Source: Pseudomonadota bacterium (GTDB taxonomy: Bacteria > Pseudomonadota > Gammaproteobacteria > Burkholderiales > Rhodocyclaceae). Taken from it: DNA of 64,000 nt. The notes beneath the pieces are model-generated. The model was given only the letters and a program-made list of their open reading frames with translations, ran no database searches and was not told the origin of the DNA. Both the position numbers and the translations under genes were made by a program. Position 1 is the first letter of the stretch, and each line of letters opens with the position of its first letter. The stretch spans positions 124,001 through 188,000 of the forward strand of contig JAGTRU010000001.1 in assembly GCA_018261905.1 (NCBI GenBank), given 5' to 3'. Of this stretch, positions 41,406 through 53,604 are shown piece after piece.

Positions 41406-41861
41406 ATGAAGGTAACAAGGCTGGATGGGGCTTTACTAGATTTCTGGGTGGCCAAGTCCGAAGGTTTGACGCTGATCAGCGACCTGCCGGCGGATTCGAC
41501 TGACGAGGTCCTTGCCAATGGCTTCTGGCACCCCGATATTTACCATCCCTCCAGCGACTGGTCGCAGGGCGGCGGGATCGTTGCCAATCAGTGGTATGAA
41601 CTGGAAGATGCCCTGAACGAATGGTTTGGCCCGGGCTGGCCATATATCAAGGCGATCAAGGACGAGCCGCTGAAATGGCTGATGCGGGCCTATGTCGCGA
41701 CCAAGTTTGGCGAGGAAGTGGAAGAAATCGATATGCGTGAATACCGCTCCACGCCTTTGGCGGAGGACGCCGAGCGCGTCGATTTTCAGCCCGCCGCCAG
41801 CGCCCGGCGTTGGCCATCGTGGTTCGGCCGCTCACGGGGCGGCAGTATCCGCGGTTACTGA
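41406..41861 (+). CDS. DUF2591 (NinX-like) small protein
   Basis: This 151-residue soluble protein has no signal peptide. It shows the DUF2591 pattern: LLDFWVAKSEGL near the start, SSDWSQGGGIVANQWYELED in the middle and LMRAYVATKFGEEVEEI at the end of the conserved part, followed by a poorly conserved basic tail. The family is known mainly from phages and their relatives and has no established function. No phage genes are nearby. It is preceded by a good ribosome site (GAAGGAG) and by a sigma-54 promoter with activator dyads shared with the divergent Cache kinase. It may thus have been recruited into this regulon. Confidence 0.8.
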   Translation: MKVTRLDGALLDFWVAKSEGLTLISDLPADSTDEVLANGFWHPDIYHPSSDWSQGGGIVANQWYELEDALNEWFGPGWPYIKAIKDEPLKWLMRAYVATKFGEEVEEIDMREYRSTPLAEDAERVDFQPAASARRWPSWFGRSRGGSIRGY

Positions 41862-41982
41862 ATTATTCGCCGGCGGTGTTCACGCTACGTTAACGTGTTG
41901 CTGCCGTTCGAGGCAGGAGGCGGAGAGGGTGCCGTATCAGAACAAGGCTGGATCGCCTCATAAGCAATATTTAATACGCCGC

Positions 41983-42465
41983 TTAACGGCTGGCGGCTTG
42001 GTTTTTGTTGGCTTGATCTGCGCGCGCTATCGGGCTTTTTTCGAGCGCCGCCAAATTACTGCGGAGCGGCGAAGCGACCAGGTCGCTCAGGGTGTAACCA
42101 TCGAGCACCAGGAACATCGAGCTCAATGCCGTATCGAGAATGCTGCGCAGCCGACAGTTCGGCATGAGTTGGCAGGAAGCCTCCGCAGCGAAGCACTCGA
42201 CCAGCTTGAAATCGCTCTCCGTCTGGCGAATCACGTCGCCCAGGACGATTTCCCCGGGGCCCTTGGCGAGGCGCATGCCGCCGCCTTTGCCGCGCACGGT
42301 GGCGATGTATCCGCTACGGCCAAGCTGGTGCACGACCTTCATCAGGTGGTTTTCCGAGATGCCGTGCAGCGCGGCGATGTCGGCAATGGTGACCAGCTTT
42401 TCCGGATTGCTGGCCAGGTGCATCAAAACCCGAAGGCTGTAGTCGGTGAAGGAGCTGAGTCGCAT
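41983..42465 (-). CDS. nsrR: Rrf2-family NO-sensing repressor NsrR
   Basis: I start at ATG 42465, where the Rrf2 family normally begins (MRLSSFTDYSLRVLMHLA), giving 160 residues. A winged helix lies at about residues 10-70. Three cysteines at 91, 98 and 104 (ECFAAEASCQLMPNCRL) match the positions of the NsrR [Fe-S] cluster ligands. NsrR represses nitric-oxide defence genes until NO destroys the cluster. It diverges from ccoG. The gap contains an AT-rich dyad resembling an NsrR site overlapping its own leader, hinting at autoregulation. Confidence 0.88.
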   Translation of the reverse strand: MRLSSFTDYSLRVLMHLASNPEKLVTIADIAALHGISENHLMKVVHQLGRSGYIATVRGKGGGMRLAKGPGEIVLGDVIRQTESDFKLVECFAAEASCQLMPNCRLRSILDTALSSMFLVLDGYTLSDLVASPLRSNLAALEKSPIARADQANKNQAASR

Positions 42466-42475
42466 GAGGGTCTTT

Positions 42476-42524
42476 AAGGTTGATATAAAATATTGCTTAT
42501 AGGCTAAGGGCTTGATAGTATCAA
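42476..42524. promoter_or_regulatory. operator region between nsrR and ccoG
   Basis: The segment 42476-42498 (starting AAGGTTGATATAAAATATTG) matches about 15 of 22 positions of the NsrR consensus. A second dyad, TTGATAGTATCAA at 42512-42524, resembles an FNR/DNR box but its spacer is one base short. Both are candidates only. Confidence 0.35.
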
Positions 42525-42594
42525 CATTCATCCCGTCTACATCTTATTGCAAGTTGACAGCGCCAGCCACGGCGTTTTCCCGCCAGAAACCGCC

Positions 42595-44004
42595 ATGCCC
42601 CAGCCCCCCGTTCCGCAGAAAATCATCCCGCTCAAGCCGCTGTCGAATCCGGACGCCAAGGTCTATCCGCGTTCGATCAGCGGAGCCTATACGCGCTGGC
42701 GATGGATTCTGGTGTGGGCAACGCAGATCGCCTTTTACGGCATCTGCTGGTTGCCCTGGCGGGGCCGGCAAGCGGTCTTGATGGATATCGACAGCCGCAA
42801 ATTCTATTTTTTCGATCTAGTGCTATGGCCGCAGGACACCATCTATCTGGTCCTCCTGATGATCCTCGGGGCGCTCGCCCTGTTCCTGTTCACCGCGGTT
42901 GCCGGTCGCCTGTGGTGCGGCTATGCCTGTCCGCAAACGGTGTACACCGAAATTTTTCTCTGGTTCGAGAAGCTTTTCGAAGGCGAGCGGCCGCAACGGA
43001 TCAAACTCGATGCGGCGCCCTGGGACAAGCCGAAGCTGGCCAAAAAAATCGGCAAGCACGCGACGTGGATCGTTTTTTCCCTGTGGACCGGTTTCACCTT
43101 CGTCGGTTATTTCATGCCCATCCGCGATCTGGCGCACGATCTTCTGAGCTTGACGCCGGGGGGCTGGTCGTCCTTCTGGGTGCTGTTCTACGCCTTTGCC
43201 ACCTATGGCAACGCCGGCTTCCTGCGTGACCAGATGTGCCGCCAGATCTGCCCCTACGCCCGTTTCCAGTTCGTCATGTTCGATCCCGACACGCTGATCA
43301 TCGCCTACGACGCGGCGCGCGGCGAGTCACGCGGCGCCCGGGCCAAGGGCAGCGATCCGCGCGCCCAGGGGCTGGGCGATTGCGTCGATTGCGGCATCTG
43401 CGTCCAGGTCTGCCCGACCGGGATCGATATCCGCAACGGCCTGCAGAACGAGTGCATCGGCTGCGCCGCCTGTATCGATGCCTGCGACCAGGTGATGGAC
43501 AAAATGAGCTATCCACGCGGCCTGATCCGTTATTCGACGGAAAACGCCGTCAGCCTGCGCTACTCGCCGCTCGCGATCGTGCGCCGGGCGGCCCGGCCGC
43601 GGGTCATCATCTACGCCCTGGTGCTCAGCCTGCTCAGTGCGGCTACCGCCTGGTCGCTGGCCACCCGGATTCCGCTCAAGGTCAATGTCCTGAAGGATCG
43701 TAACGTGCTCTCGCGGGAAGCCGACGACGGTTCGATCGAAAACACCTACCGCCTGCAGATCATGAATACCGGCGATCTGACGCGGAAATTCCGGATCACC
43801 ATTGCCGGCCCCGACGGTATCCGCCTCTATGGCGACAACGAAATCACCGTTGCCGGCGGCGAGATCGGCACCGAGACGGCCATCGTCCGACTCGATCCGG
43901 GGGCCGCCAAAGCAGGCGCCGTGGCGATCGGTTTCAATATCGTCGATACGGCCGATCCGAACGTTGTCGTGTTTGAGCGTTCCAAATTCTGGATGCCCGA
44001 CTGA
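42595..44004 (+). CDS. ccoG: CcoG/RdxA/FixG family membrane iron-sulfur protein
   Basis: I prefer ATG 42595 over the upstream TTG, giving 469 residues. There are membrane helices near residues 35-55, 75-100, 145-165 and 325-345. CGYACPQTVYTE follows the second helix, and a ferredoxin-like domain near 255-300 carries CVDCGICVQVCP and CIGCAACIDAC. A C-terminal Ig-like periplasmic domain follows. CcoG reduces Cu(II) for assembly of the cbb3 oxidase copper centre. The ccoNOPQ genes are not in this window. Divergence from nsrR suggests oxygen or NO control. Confidence 0.95.
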   Translation: MPQPPVPQKIIPLKPLSNPDAKVYPRSISGAYTRWRWILVWATQIAFYGICWLPWRGRQAVLMDIDSRKFYFFDLVLWPQDTIYLVLLMILGALALFLFTAVAGRLWCGYACPQTVYTEIFLWFEKLFEGERPQRIKLDAAPWDKPKLAKKIGKHATWIVFSLWTGFTFVGYFMPIRDLAHDLLSLTPGGWSSFWVLFYAFATYGNAGFLRDQMCRQICPYARFQFVMFDPDTLIIAYDAARGESRGARAKGSDPRAQGLGDCVDCGICVQVCPTGIDIRNGLQNECIGCAACIDACDQVMDKMSYPRGLIRYSTENAVSLRYSPLAIVRRAARPRVIIYALVLSLLSAATAWSLATRIPLKVNVLKDRNVLSREADDGSIENTYRLQIMNTGDLTRKFRITIAGPDGIRLYGDNEITVAGGEIGTETAIVRLDPGAAKAGAVAIGFNIVDTADPNVVVFERSKFWMPD

Positions 44005-44058
44005 CCCCATGCCTGGCCGTCGGTAGCGGCCGGCCCGATGATTTGTAAAGGCAAAATC

Positions 44059-44757
44059 ATGCAGACCAAGTCACGTCTCAATGTCGAAGTCCTGCTTTCC
44101 CATGTCCCCTTGTTCAATGGCCTGGCCATCGGGGAGATCACCCGGATCGCCGCCTCGACCAGCGAAATCCATGCGGCCAAGGGCGACATCCTGTTTTACA
44201 AAGGCGACCCCTGCCGCGGTTTCTATCTGCTGGTTTATGGTCAGGTCAAACTGGCCTTCACCTCGCCGCAGGGCAGCGAGAAAGTGGTCGAGATCGTCCG
44301 CGCCGGGCAGAGTTTCGGCGAAGCCCTGATGTTCATGGACAAGCCCTATATCGTTTTCGCCCAGGCGCTGAGCGATACGCTGTTGCTGCATGTCTCGAAG
44401 ACCGCCATCGATGACGAGTTGGAACGCGATCATCGGCTCGGCCGCAAAATGCTGGCCGGCATGTCCATGCGCCTGCATCAACTGATGGGCGATGTTGAGG
44501 CCTACTCGCTGCATTCCGGCAAACAGCGGATCATCGGCTATCTGCTGCAGGAGTTGCCGGACCGCGACGTGGACGGCAGTAACGTCGCCATTCAATTGAG
44601 CGTCAGCAAAGGGGTCATTGCCTCTCGGCTCAACCTGACGCAGGAGCATTTCTCGCGGATCCTGCATGAACTGGCCGATCTCGGGCTGATTGTCGTCGAG
44701 GGGCGGAAGATCGTCATTCCCGACGTTGCCCGGCTCCGTCGGCACGATCTGGCCTGA
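44059..44757 (+). CDS. Crp/Fnr-family regulator without FNR cysteines
   Basis: ATG 44059 has AAAGG in good position; ATG 44038 would add seven residues. The 232-residue protein has a cyclic-nucleotide-binding-like domain (residues about 25-120, with GDILFYKGDPCRGFYLLVYG), a dimer helix near 125-150 and a helix-turn-helix near 180-205 (SKGVIASRLNLTQEHFSRIL). The N-terminal cysteine cluster of FNR is absent. Members of this type include the NO-responsive DNR/NnrR regulators of denitrification. NsrR and CcoG next door support an NO or oxygen role, but the ligand is not shown by sequence. Confidence 0.88.
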   Translation: MQTKSRLNVEVLLSHVPLFNGLAIGEITRIAASTSEIHAAKGDILFYKGDPCRGFYLLVYGQVKLAFTSPQGSEKVVEIVRAGQSFGEALMFMDKPYIVFAQALSDTLLLHVSKTAIDDELERDHRLGRKMLAGMSMRLHQLMGDVEAYSLHSGKQRIIGYLLQELPDRDVDGSNVAIQLSVSKGVIASRLNLTQEHFSRILHELADLGLIVVEGRKIVIPDVARLRRHDLA

Positions 44758-44830
44758 GCCGCCGGGCGAGGCCTCGCGCGGCGTTTTCGGCGCACGGAAA
44801 AATAGCTTGCCGCGGGTATTTCAAGGCAAA

Positions 44831-45382
44831 ATGGAGCAAGGTCAGAACTTGCTCAAGGACGTCATGAACCGTTTTATTTCCGCCATTGCCTTTGCCGCCC
44901 ACAAACATCGTGACCAACGCCGCAAGGATGCCACGGCGTCGCCCTATATCAATCATCCCATCACCCTCGTCAACATCCTCGCCAATGAGGGTGGCATCGA
45001 CGATATGCGGGTGCTGATCGCAGCCATTCTGCACGATACGGTCGAAGATACGGAGACGACGGAACAGGAACTGGTCCGCGAGTTCGGGCAGGAAATCGCC
45101 ACGATCGTGCTCGAGGTCACCGACGACAAGACCTTGCCGTCGGAAGAGCGCAAGCGCTTGCAGATCGAGCACGCCGCCAGCATCAGCCGGCGGGCCAAGT
45201 TGGTCAAACTGGCCGACAAGATCGCCAACGTCCGGGACGTTGCATCGAGTCCGCCGGCCGGTTGGTCGCTGCCCCGCCGACAGGCTTATTTCGACTGGGC
45301 AAAGGCCGTGGTGGACGGCTTGCGCGGCGTTCATCCGGCGCTCGAACATATCTTCGACGAGGCCTTCAAACTACGGCCATGA
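44831..45382 (+). CDS. small HD-domain hydrolase (MESH1/SpoT-like)
   Basis: Starts at 44831 or 44864 are both possible. From 44831 it has 183 residues. The sequence AFAAHKHRDQRRKD, YINHPITLVNIL, AAILHDTVEDTETT and LVKLADKIANVRD is the HD (metal-dependent phosphohydrolase) pattern of the ppGpp hydrolase part of SpoT and of stand-alone MESH1 enzymes. There is no synthetase domain. It probably removes the 3'-pyrophosphate from (p)ppGpp or a related nucleotide. It is convergent with dctD, with 13 nt between stops. Confidence 0.85.
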   Translation: MEQGQNLLKDVMNRFISAIAFAAHKHRDQRRKDATASPYINHPITLVNILANEGGIDDMRVLIAAILHDTVEDTETTEQELVREFGQEIATIVLEVTDDKTLPSEERKRLQIEHAASISRRAKLVKLADKIANVRDVASSPPAGWSLPRRQAYFDWAKAVVDGLRGVHPALEHIFDEAFKLRP

Positions 45383-45395
45383 CGGCGAGTGGCGA

Positions 45396-46726
45396 CTAGC
45401 GGCTGTCGTCCAGCCCGTATTTCCGGATCTTGTCGTGCAGCGTCGTCTTGGCCACGGCCAGCGCTTCGGCGGTGCGCGCCAGGCTGCCGTGGCGGCGCAG
45501 GGCGTCGGCGATCAGGGCGCGCTCGAAGGCCTCGACCGTTTCGGCCAGTGGCGTCGGGCCGGCCGCCGTCGCTTGGCCGAAAGGCGGCGAGCCGCTTTCG
45601 ATGCCGAGCACGCAGCGATCGGCGACGTTACGCAATTCGCGGACATTGCCCGGCCAGGCATAGCCGACCAGTTTCTGGGCCCGACCGGCGCTGGTCTCCG
45701 GCACCGGCCGCTGGTGGCGGGCGGCGGCCTGGAGCAGGAAATGCTCGAAGAGCAGCGGGATGTCCTCGCGCCGTTCGCGCAGCGGCGGCAAGGCCAGCGT
45801 CGCCACCCCGAGGCGGTAGTAGAGATCATTGCGAAAGGCGCCGCGCGCCGCCAGCTCGAGCAGGTCTTCCTTGGTCGCGGCGATGACGCGGCAGTCGATG
45901 TTGACCAGGGTGTTCGAGCCGAGCCGTTCCAGTTGCCGTTCCTGCAATACGCGCAGCAGCTTGATCTGCATCGTCATCGGCATGCTCTCGATTTCGTCGA
46001 GGAACAGCGTGCCGCCGCTGGCGTGTTCGATCTTGCCGATGCGCCGTTTCTGGGCGCCGGTGAAGGCGCCCGGCTCGTGGCCGAAGAGTTCGCTGTCGAG
46101 CAGGCTTTCCGCCATGCCGCCGCAGTTGATGGCAACGAAATTGCCGTCCCGGCGGGCACTCAGATCATGCAGGCAGCGCGCCACCAGTTCCTTGCCGGTG
46201 CCGGTCTCGCCGAAGATCAGCACGTCGGCGGCGCTGCCGGCCAGGCCGCTGAGGCGGTCGCGCAGCTTCTGCATGGCCGGGCCGTGGCCGATCAGCTTGC
46301 TTTCGAGTAAATCGCGCTGCTCCAGCCGGCGGCGCAGATCGCGTACTTCGAGCACCAGCCGGCGCTTTTCCAGCGCCCGGCGCACCACGTCGACCAGGTA
46401 TTCCGGGGCGAAGGGCTTCTGGATGAAATCGTAGGCGCCGTCCTTCATCGCCTGCACCGCCATGCTGACATCGCCGTGGCCGGTGATCAGGACCATCGGC
46501 AGCTCCGGGTCGAGGGCCAGGGTTTCACGCAGGAAAGTCATGCCGTCCATCTTCGGCAGCCGGATGTCGCTCACCACGACGCCGCGAAAATCGCGCCCCA
46601 GCCGGCGCCGCGCCTGCTCGGCACTGCCGACGCATTCGCTGACGATGCCTTCGAGCTGCAAGGCCTGCTCGCAGCCCAAGGCGACGTCCGGATCGTCCTC
46701 GATGATCAGAACTTTCAGGGCTTCCG

Positions 46727-46730
<4 letters not shown>
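45396..46730 (-). CDS. dctD: C4-dicarboxylate response regulator DctD
   Basis: ATG 46730 opens the receiver domain, giving 444 residues; it overlaps dctB by 4 nt. Phosphoacceptor Asp55 (SDIRLPKMDG), Walker A GETGTGKE (174-181), GAFTGA (221-226) and a C-terminal Fis-type helix-turn-helix (SLARTAEALAVAKTTLHDK) are present. DctD activates sigma-54 promoters of C4-dicarboxylate genes. Its likely target is the aspA-dctA unit, whose promoter region holds GTTCGGAAAACCGAAC, close to known DctD sites. Confidence 0.92.
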
Positions 46731-48589
<1,859 letters not shown>

Positions 48590-48601
48590 GATCGGGCTAT
48601 G

Positions 48602-49357
48602 TTAGAGGATTTCGAGCAGTTGTTTGACGATCAGTATGGCGACGACGCCGAGAAAGGCCCGGCGGATGAAGCCGGCGCCATGCTTGAGCGCCAGGTGGGT
48701 GCCGAGCTGGGCGCCGGCCAGGTTGCATACCGCCATGACCAGGCCGACCGTCCACAAGATGGGGCCATGGCTGGCGAAGAAGCCGATGGCCGAGATATTG
48801 GTGGCGACATTGACGACCTTGGCGCTGGCCGAGGCGCGCACGAAATCCATGCCGAAGAGGCGGACGAAGCCGAAGATCAGGAAACTGCCGGTGCCCGGCC
48901 CGAAAAATCCGTCGTAGAAACCGATCAGCAGGCCGAACCAGGCGCCGCGCCAGACATCGCCGGGGCGCGAGGCGTGCGTTTCGGTCTGGCCGAGATTCTT
49001 GCGCAGGAAGGTGTAGACGGCGACCACCAGCATCATGACAACCACCAGCGGCCGCATCGCCTCGCGCGGCATCCAGGCGACCACGGCGGCGCCGAGCCAG
49101 GCGCCGAGCAGCGCGGCAGCGGTGGCCGGCAGCACCAGGCGCCAGGGAATGCGCACGCTGCGGGCGTAACGCCACAGCGCCGAGGCCGTACCGGCGATGC
49201 TCGACAGCTTGTTGGTGCCGAACAGCGTCGGAATGGCGGTCTGCGGGAAGCTCGACAGCAGCACCGGAATCTGGATGAGGCCGCCGCCGCCAACCACGGC
49301 GTCGACCATGCCGGCGAAGAAGGCGGCGGGCGCGAGAATGAACCAGTCGATAGTCAT
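48602..49357 (-). CDS. TauE/SafE-family membrane permease
   Basis: I use ATG 49357 (MTIDWFILAPAAFFAGMVDA), giving 251 residues with about eight membrane helices. The phrases GMVDAVVGGGGLIQIPVL and GFYDGFFGPGTGSFLIFGF are the paired signatures of TauE/SafE proteins. These are thought to export or import sulfite, sulfonates or organic anions. It is preceded by the dctA terminator and followed 12 nt later by dctB on the same strand. A link to C4-dicarboxylate metabolism is possible but not shown. Confidence 0.9.
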   Translation of the reverse strand: MTIDWFILAPAAFFAGMVDAVVGGGGLIQIPVLLSSFPQTAIPTLFGTNKLSSIAGTASALWRYARSVRIPWRLVLPATAAALLGAWLGAAVVAWMPREAMRPLVVVMMLVVAVYTFLRKNLGQTETHASRPGDVWRGAWFGLLIGFYDGFFGPGTGSFLIFGFVRLFGMDFVRASASAKVVNVATNISAIGFFASHGPILWTVGLVMAVCNLAGAQLGTHLALKHGAGFIRRAFLGVVAILIVKQLLEIL

Positions 49358-49366
49358 GAACGAATC

Positions 49367-49397
49367 AAAAAAAGGACCCGGCGCGTTGCACCGGGTC
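49367..49397 (-). terminator. Rho-independent terminator after dctA
   Basis: Read on the minus strand, GACCCGG and CCGGGTC pair across nine bases (49375-49397) and are followed by a run of seven T residues. It terminates the aspA-dctA unit just before the TauE-family start. Confidence 0.8.
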
Positions 49398-49453
49398 GTC
49401 AAAAAGGGATTCGTGCGAGGGGTACGAATCCCGGAGGAGCTTGTTGCCGCTGC

Positions 49454-50628
49454 CTAGGCGGCGACCGGCAAGGCTTCGTCGGTCTCGGCGAGCGCCTCGG
49501 CAACCGGCACGATGCCGTTTTCCCACTTGGCGACCACCGCCGTGGCGATGGCGTTGCCCAGCACGTTGGTCGCCGTGCGCCCCATGTCGAGGAAGTGGTC
49601 GATGCCGAGGATCAGCAGCAGGCCGGCTTCCGGCAGGCCGAACATGGGCAGCACGGCGGCGACGACGACCAGCGAGGAGCGCGGCACACCGGCGACGCCC
49701 TTGCTCGAGATCATCAGCACCAGCAGCATGGTGATCTGCGTTCCCAGACTGAGATCGATGCCGTAAGCCTGGCCGATGAACAGCGCGGCAAACGCACAGT
49801 AGAGCATCGAGCCGTCGAGGTTGAAGGAGTAGCCGAGCGGCAGCACGAAGCCGGTGATGCGGTCCTTGACACCGAATTTCTCGAGCTGCTCCATCAGCTT
49901 GGGATAGGCCGATTCGCTGCTCGCCGTCGAGAAACCGAGCAGCATCGGGCTGCGCACCAGCTTGAGCAGGCGGAAGACTTCCTTGCCGAGCACGAAGTAG
50001 CCGGCGGCGATCAGTACCAGCCACAACACGGCAAGGGCGATGTAGAAGCTCGCCAGCAGCTTGCCGAAGACGACCAGCATGCCGAGGCCCTGGGTGGTGA
50101 TGATGCCGGCGACAGCACCAAAAACGCCGATCGGGGCGAAGCGCATGACGTAGTTGGTGACCTTGAGCATGACATGCACCACTTCTTCCATAGTGTTGAC
50201 CAGGCTGCGCGCCGCCTGGTTGTGCAGGTGGCCGAGCGCCAGGCCGAAGAAGACGGCGAAGACGAGGATCTGCAGGATTTCATTGGCCGCCATCGCCTCG
50301 AAGAAATTCTTCGCAGGTTGGCGAAGAGCAGGCCGAGTGCCAGCGAGCACAGCGAGGCGGCGACGAACCAGCCGAGGGCCTTGGCACCGATCCGGCCAAC
50401 GGTCTTCGAGTCACCCATGCCGGCCAGGCCGACGACCAGGGTGGCGAAAACCAGCGGGGCGATGATCATCTTGATCAGGCGCAGGAAGATGTCAGTCAGG
50501 ATGCCGAAATAGCCGGCGATTTCCTTGGCGGCGGCCGGGCCGCCGGCCATCGTGTTGCAGGCGTAGCCGACAATGATGCCGAGCACCATGGCGATCAGGA
50601 TCTGACTGGTTAACCGGTTCATTTTCAT
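49454..50628 (-). pseudogene. dctA: dctA, C4-dicarboxylate:cation symporter disrupted by internal deletion and frameshift
   Basis: The first about 104 codons from ATG 50628 read a normal DAACS-family N-terminus (SQILIAMVLGIIVGYACN, LRLIKMIIAPLVFATLVVGL) up to LLFANL. The family continues with about 40 more residues before NFFEAMAANEILQ. Here that phrase resumes almost at once but in another frame, near 50311. The remaining about 285 codons are intact to the C-terminus. The joint near 50312-50317 thus lacks an estimated 110-120 bp, not a multiple of three. Either the gene is broken or the assembly is wrong. It lies downstream of aspA and would be under DctBD control. Confidence 0.8.
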
Positions 50629-50667
50629 GATGGTTTCCTTGTTGTGTGCATTGAATGAAGGATTTGC

Positions 50668-52089
<1,422 letters not shown>

Positions 52090-52147
52090 GGGTTTATCTC
52101 CGGTATTTTTTAGGTGAGCACGCAACGAGGCGCTTGCCTGTTCTTAT

Positions 52148-52163
52148 TGCACGCGGCATGCCA
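52148..52163 (-). promoter_or_regulatory. sigma-54 promoter of aspA-dctA
   Basis: The minus strand reads TGGCATG-CCGC-GTGCA with 10-nt GG-GC spacing; one base deviates in each element. The start near 52137 gives a leader of about 48 nt to the aspA ATG. Confidence 0.6.
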
Positions 52164-52234
52164 GCGTCCGGTAGGTTGCAAGTCATTGATTTATTGCAGC
52201 TTGCGATTTATCGAACGCCGCCCGATGACGGATT

Positions 52235-52273
52235 TCCGAATATCGGAGGGCAACGGCGTTCGGAAAACCGAAC
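52235..52273. promoter_or_regulatory. DctD-type upstream activator sites
   Basis: GTTCGGAAAACCGAAC (52258-52273) is a perfect dyad with 6-bp arms and a 4-bp centre, very like DctD sites known from rhizobia (CGG-A/T core-CCG). A second, TCCGA-ATA-TCGGA, lies at 52235-52247. Both are 75-110 bp upstream of the aspA sigma-54 promoter. In the rest of 52090-52440 I see only GATTGCAATC at 52342-52351 before moeA. Confidence 0.55.
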
Positions 52274-52440
52274 GGCCAGCGCCGGTTTGTCTCCGGCGCC
52301 GACGCCAGGAAGCAATGCGGCCGACCTGCCTGTCGATCATTGATTGCAATCGACAAGGGGCTTGATAAGATTGCCGGCGCACTCATTTCCCTGAAAGGGC
52401 CTCGGTTTGCCTCCACAATTTCATCCGTCAAGGCGCCCTC

Positions 52441-53589
52441 ATGTCGCGCCTCATTGACCGCCGTCTTGCCGCCGAGGCGTTTGCCTGGGCCGATTCACTG
52501 GCCTTGCCGGCGGACACTGTCGCCTTGCCGCTGGCCGGCGCCAGCGGACGGATTCTGGCCCGGGATATCGTCGCGCCGCATGATCTCCCGGGGCAACGAA
52601 TGGCTGCGACGGACGGCTTTGCCGTGCGCTCGGCGGACACCGTGGGGGCCGGGGATTACTGTCCGCAATACCTGAATTTGCGGCCACCGGGGCAGCGCCT
52701 CAATGCGGCCGAGGCGATCGCCGTCAGCAATGGCGAAAGCTTGCCGGAAGGGGCGGATGCGGTCTTGCCGCTCGAGCTGGCCGAAAACAGCGGACCAAGC
52801 CTGGAGGTGGTCAATGCCCTGGTCGCCGGCGACTGGGTGGCCGAAACCGGCGAGCAGGGGCGGGCCGGGGAGTTGCTGCTGGCGGCCGGTCGTTGCCTGC
52901 GTCCGCAGGACCTGGCACTGCTCGCCTGGTGCGGAATGGAGGCGGTGCCGACCTGGCGCCAGCCGGTCGTCAAAATACTGCTGGCCGGCCACTACGAACG
53001 CGAGGTCGATGGCCTGATGCTGGCCAGCCTGGTCGCCCGGGATGGCGGTCAGTTGGGAGAAACGCGCCGGGTCGCCGACCGCTCGTCGCTGATTGACGCC
53101 TTGCGTTGTCCGGCGGCCGATTTGATTCTGGTGGCCGGGGCCACCGGTGAAGCCGCTACCGATCATGCGGTCGCCGGCCTGGAAGAGGCGGGTCGCCTGG
53201 TCATGCACCGCGTCGCCATCCATCCCGGCGGCAATGTCGCCCTCGGTCAGGCCGGGGCTGCCGCGGTTCTCCTTTTGCCGGGCACGCCGCTGGCCTGTTT
53301 TGCCGCCTACGATCTGCTGGGCGCGCGGGTGCTACGACGCTTGGCCCGGTTGCCCGGCGTCTTGCCCTATAAGAGTTGTAAATTGCCGCTGGCCAGCAAG
53401 CTGACGTCCAGCATCGGCCGCCTGGATTTATGCCGCGTCCGCCTGCAAGAGGGGCGGGTTCACCCGCTGGCGGTCACCGACGAACGGAAATTGACCACCG
53501 TCGTCAAGGCCGATGGCTTTGTCGTCGTGCCGGAAACGAGCGAAGGCTACGGCCGGGGATGCGAAGTTTTGGTCTACCTGTACGACTAA
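52441..53589 (+). CDS. moeA: molybdopterin molybdenumtransferase MoeA-like protein
   Basis: This 382-residue protein has the MoeA order: N-terminal ALPLAGASGRILARDIVAPHDLP, then QRMAATDGFAVRSADT, LPEGADAVLPLE near 95-105, LILVAGATGEAATDH in the central catalytic domain and LLPGTPLACFAAYDLLGARV. MoeA inserts molybdate into adenylated molybdopterin. Some catalytic-domain motifs are less canonical than in the neighbour at 53605 (for example no VxxSTGDEL-type stretch), so it may be a specialised paralogue. It lies 15 nt upstream of the second MoeA. Confidence 0.82.
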   Translation: MSRLIDRRLAAEAFAWADSLALPADTVALPLAGASGRILARDIVAPHDLPGQRMAATDGFAVRSADTVGAGDYCPQYLNLRPPGQRLNAAEAIAVSNGESLPEGADAVLPLELAENSGPSLEVVNALVAGDWVAETGEQGRAGELLLAAGRCLRPQDLALLAWCGMEAVPTWRQPVVKILLAGHYEREVDGLMLASLVARDGGQLGETRRVADRSSLIDALRCPAADLILVAGATGEAATDHAVAGLEEAGRLVMHRVAIHPGGNVALGQAGAAAVLLLPGTPLACFAAYDLLGARVLRRLARLPGVLPYKSCKLPLASKLTSSIGRLDLCRVRLQEGRVHPLAVTDERKLTTVVKADGFVVVPETSEGYGRGCEVLVYLYD

Positions 53590-53604
53590 TCGAGGAAACG
53601 ATTG

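Noticed and set aside
41887..41896. Palindrome ACGTTAACGT after the DUF2591 gene
   Set aside because: A 10-bp palindrome alone is weak and has no relation to a promoter or a second copy nearby.
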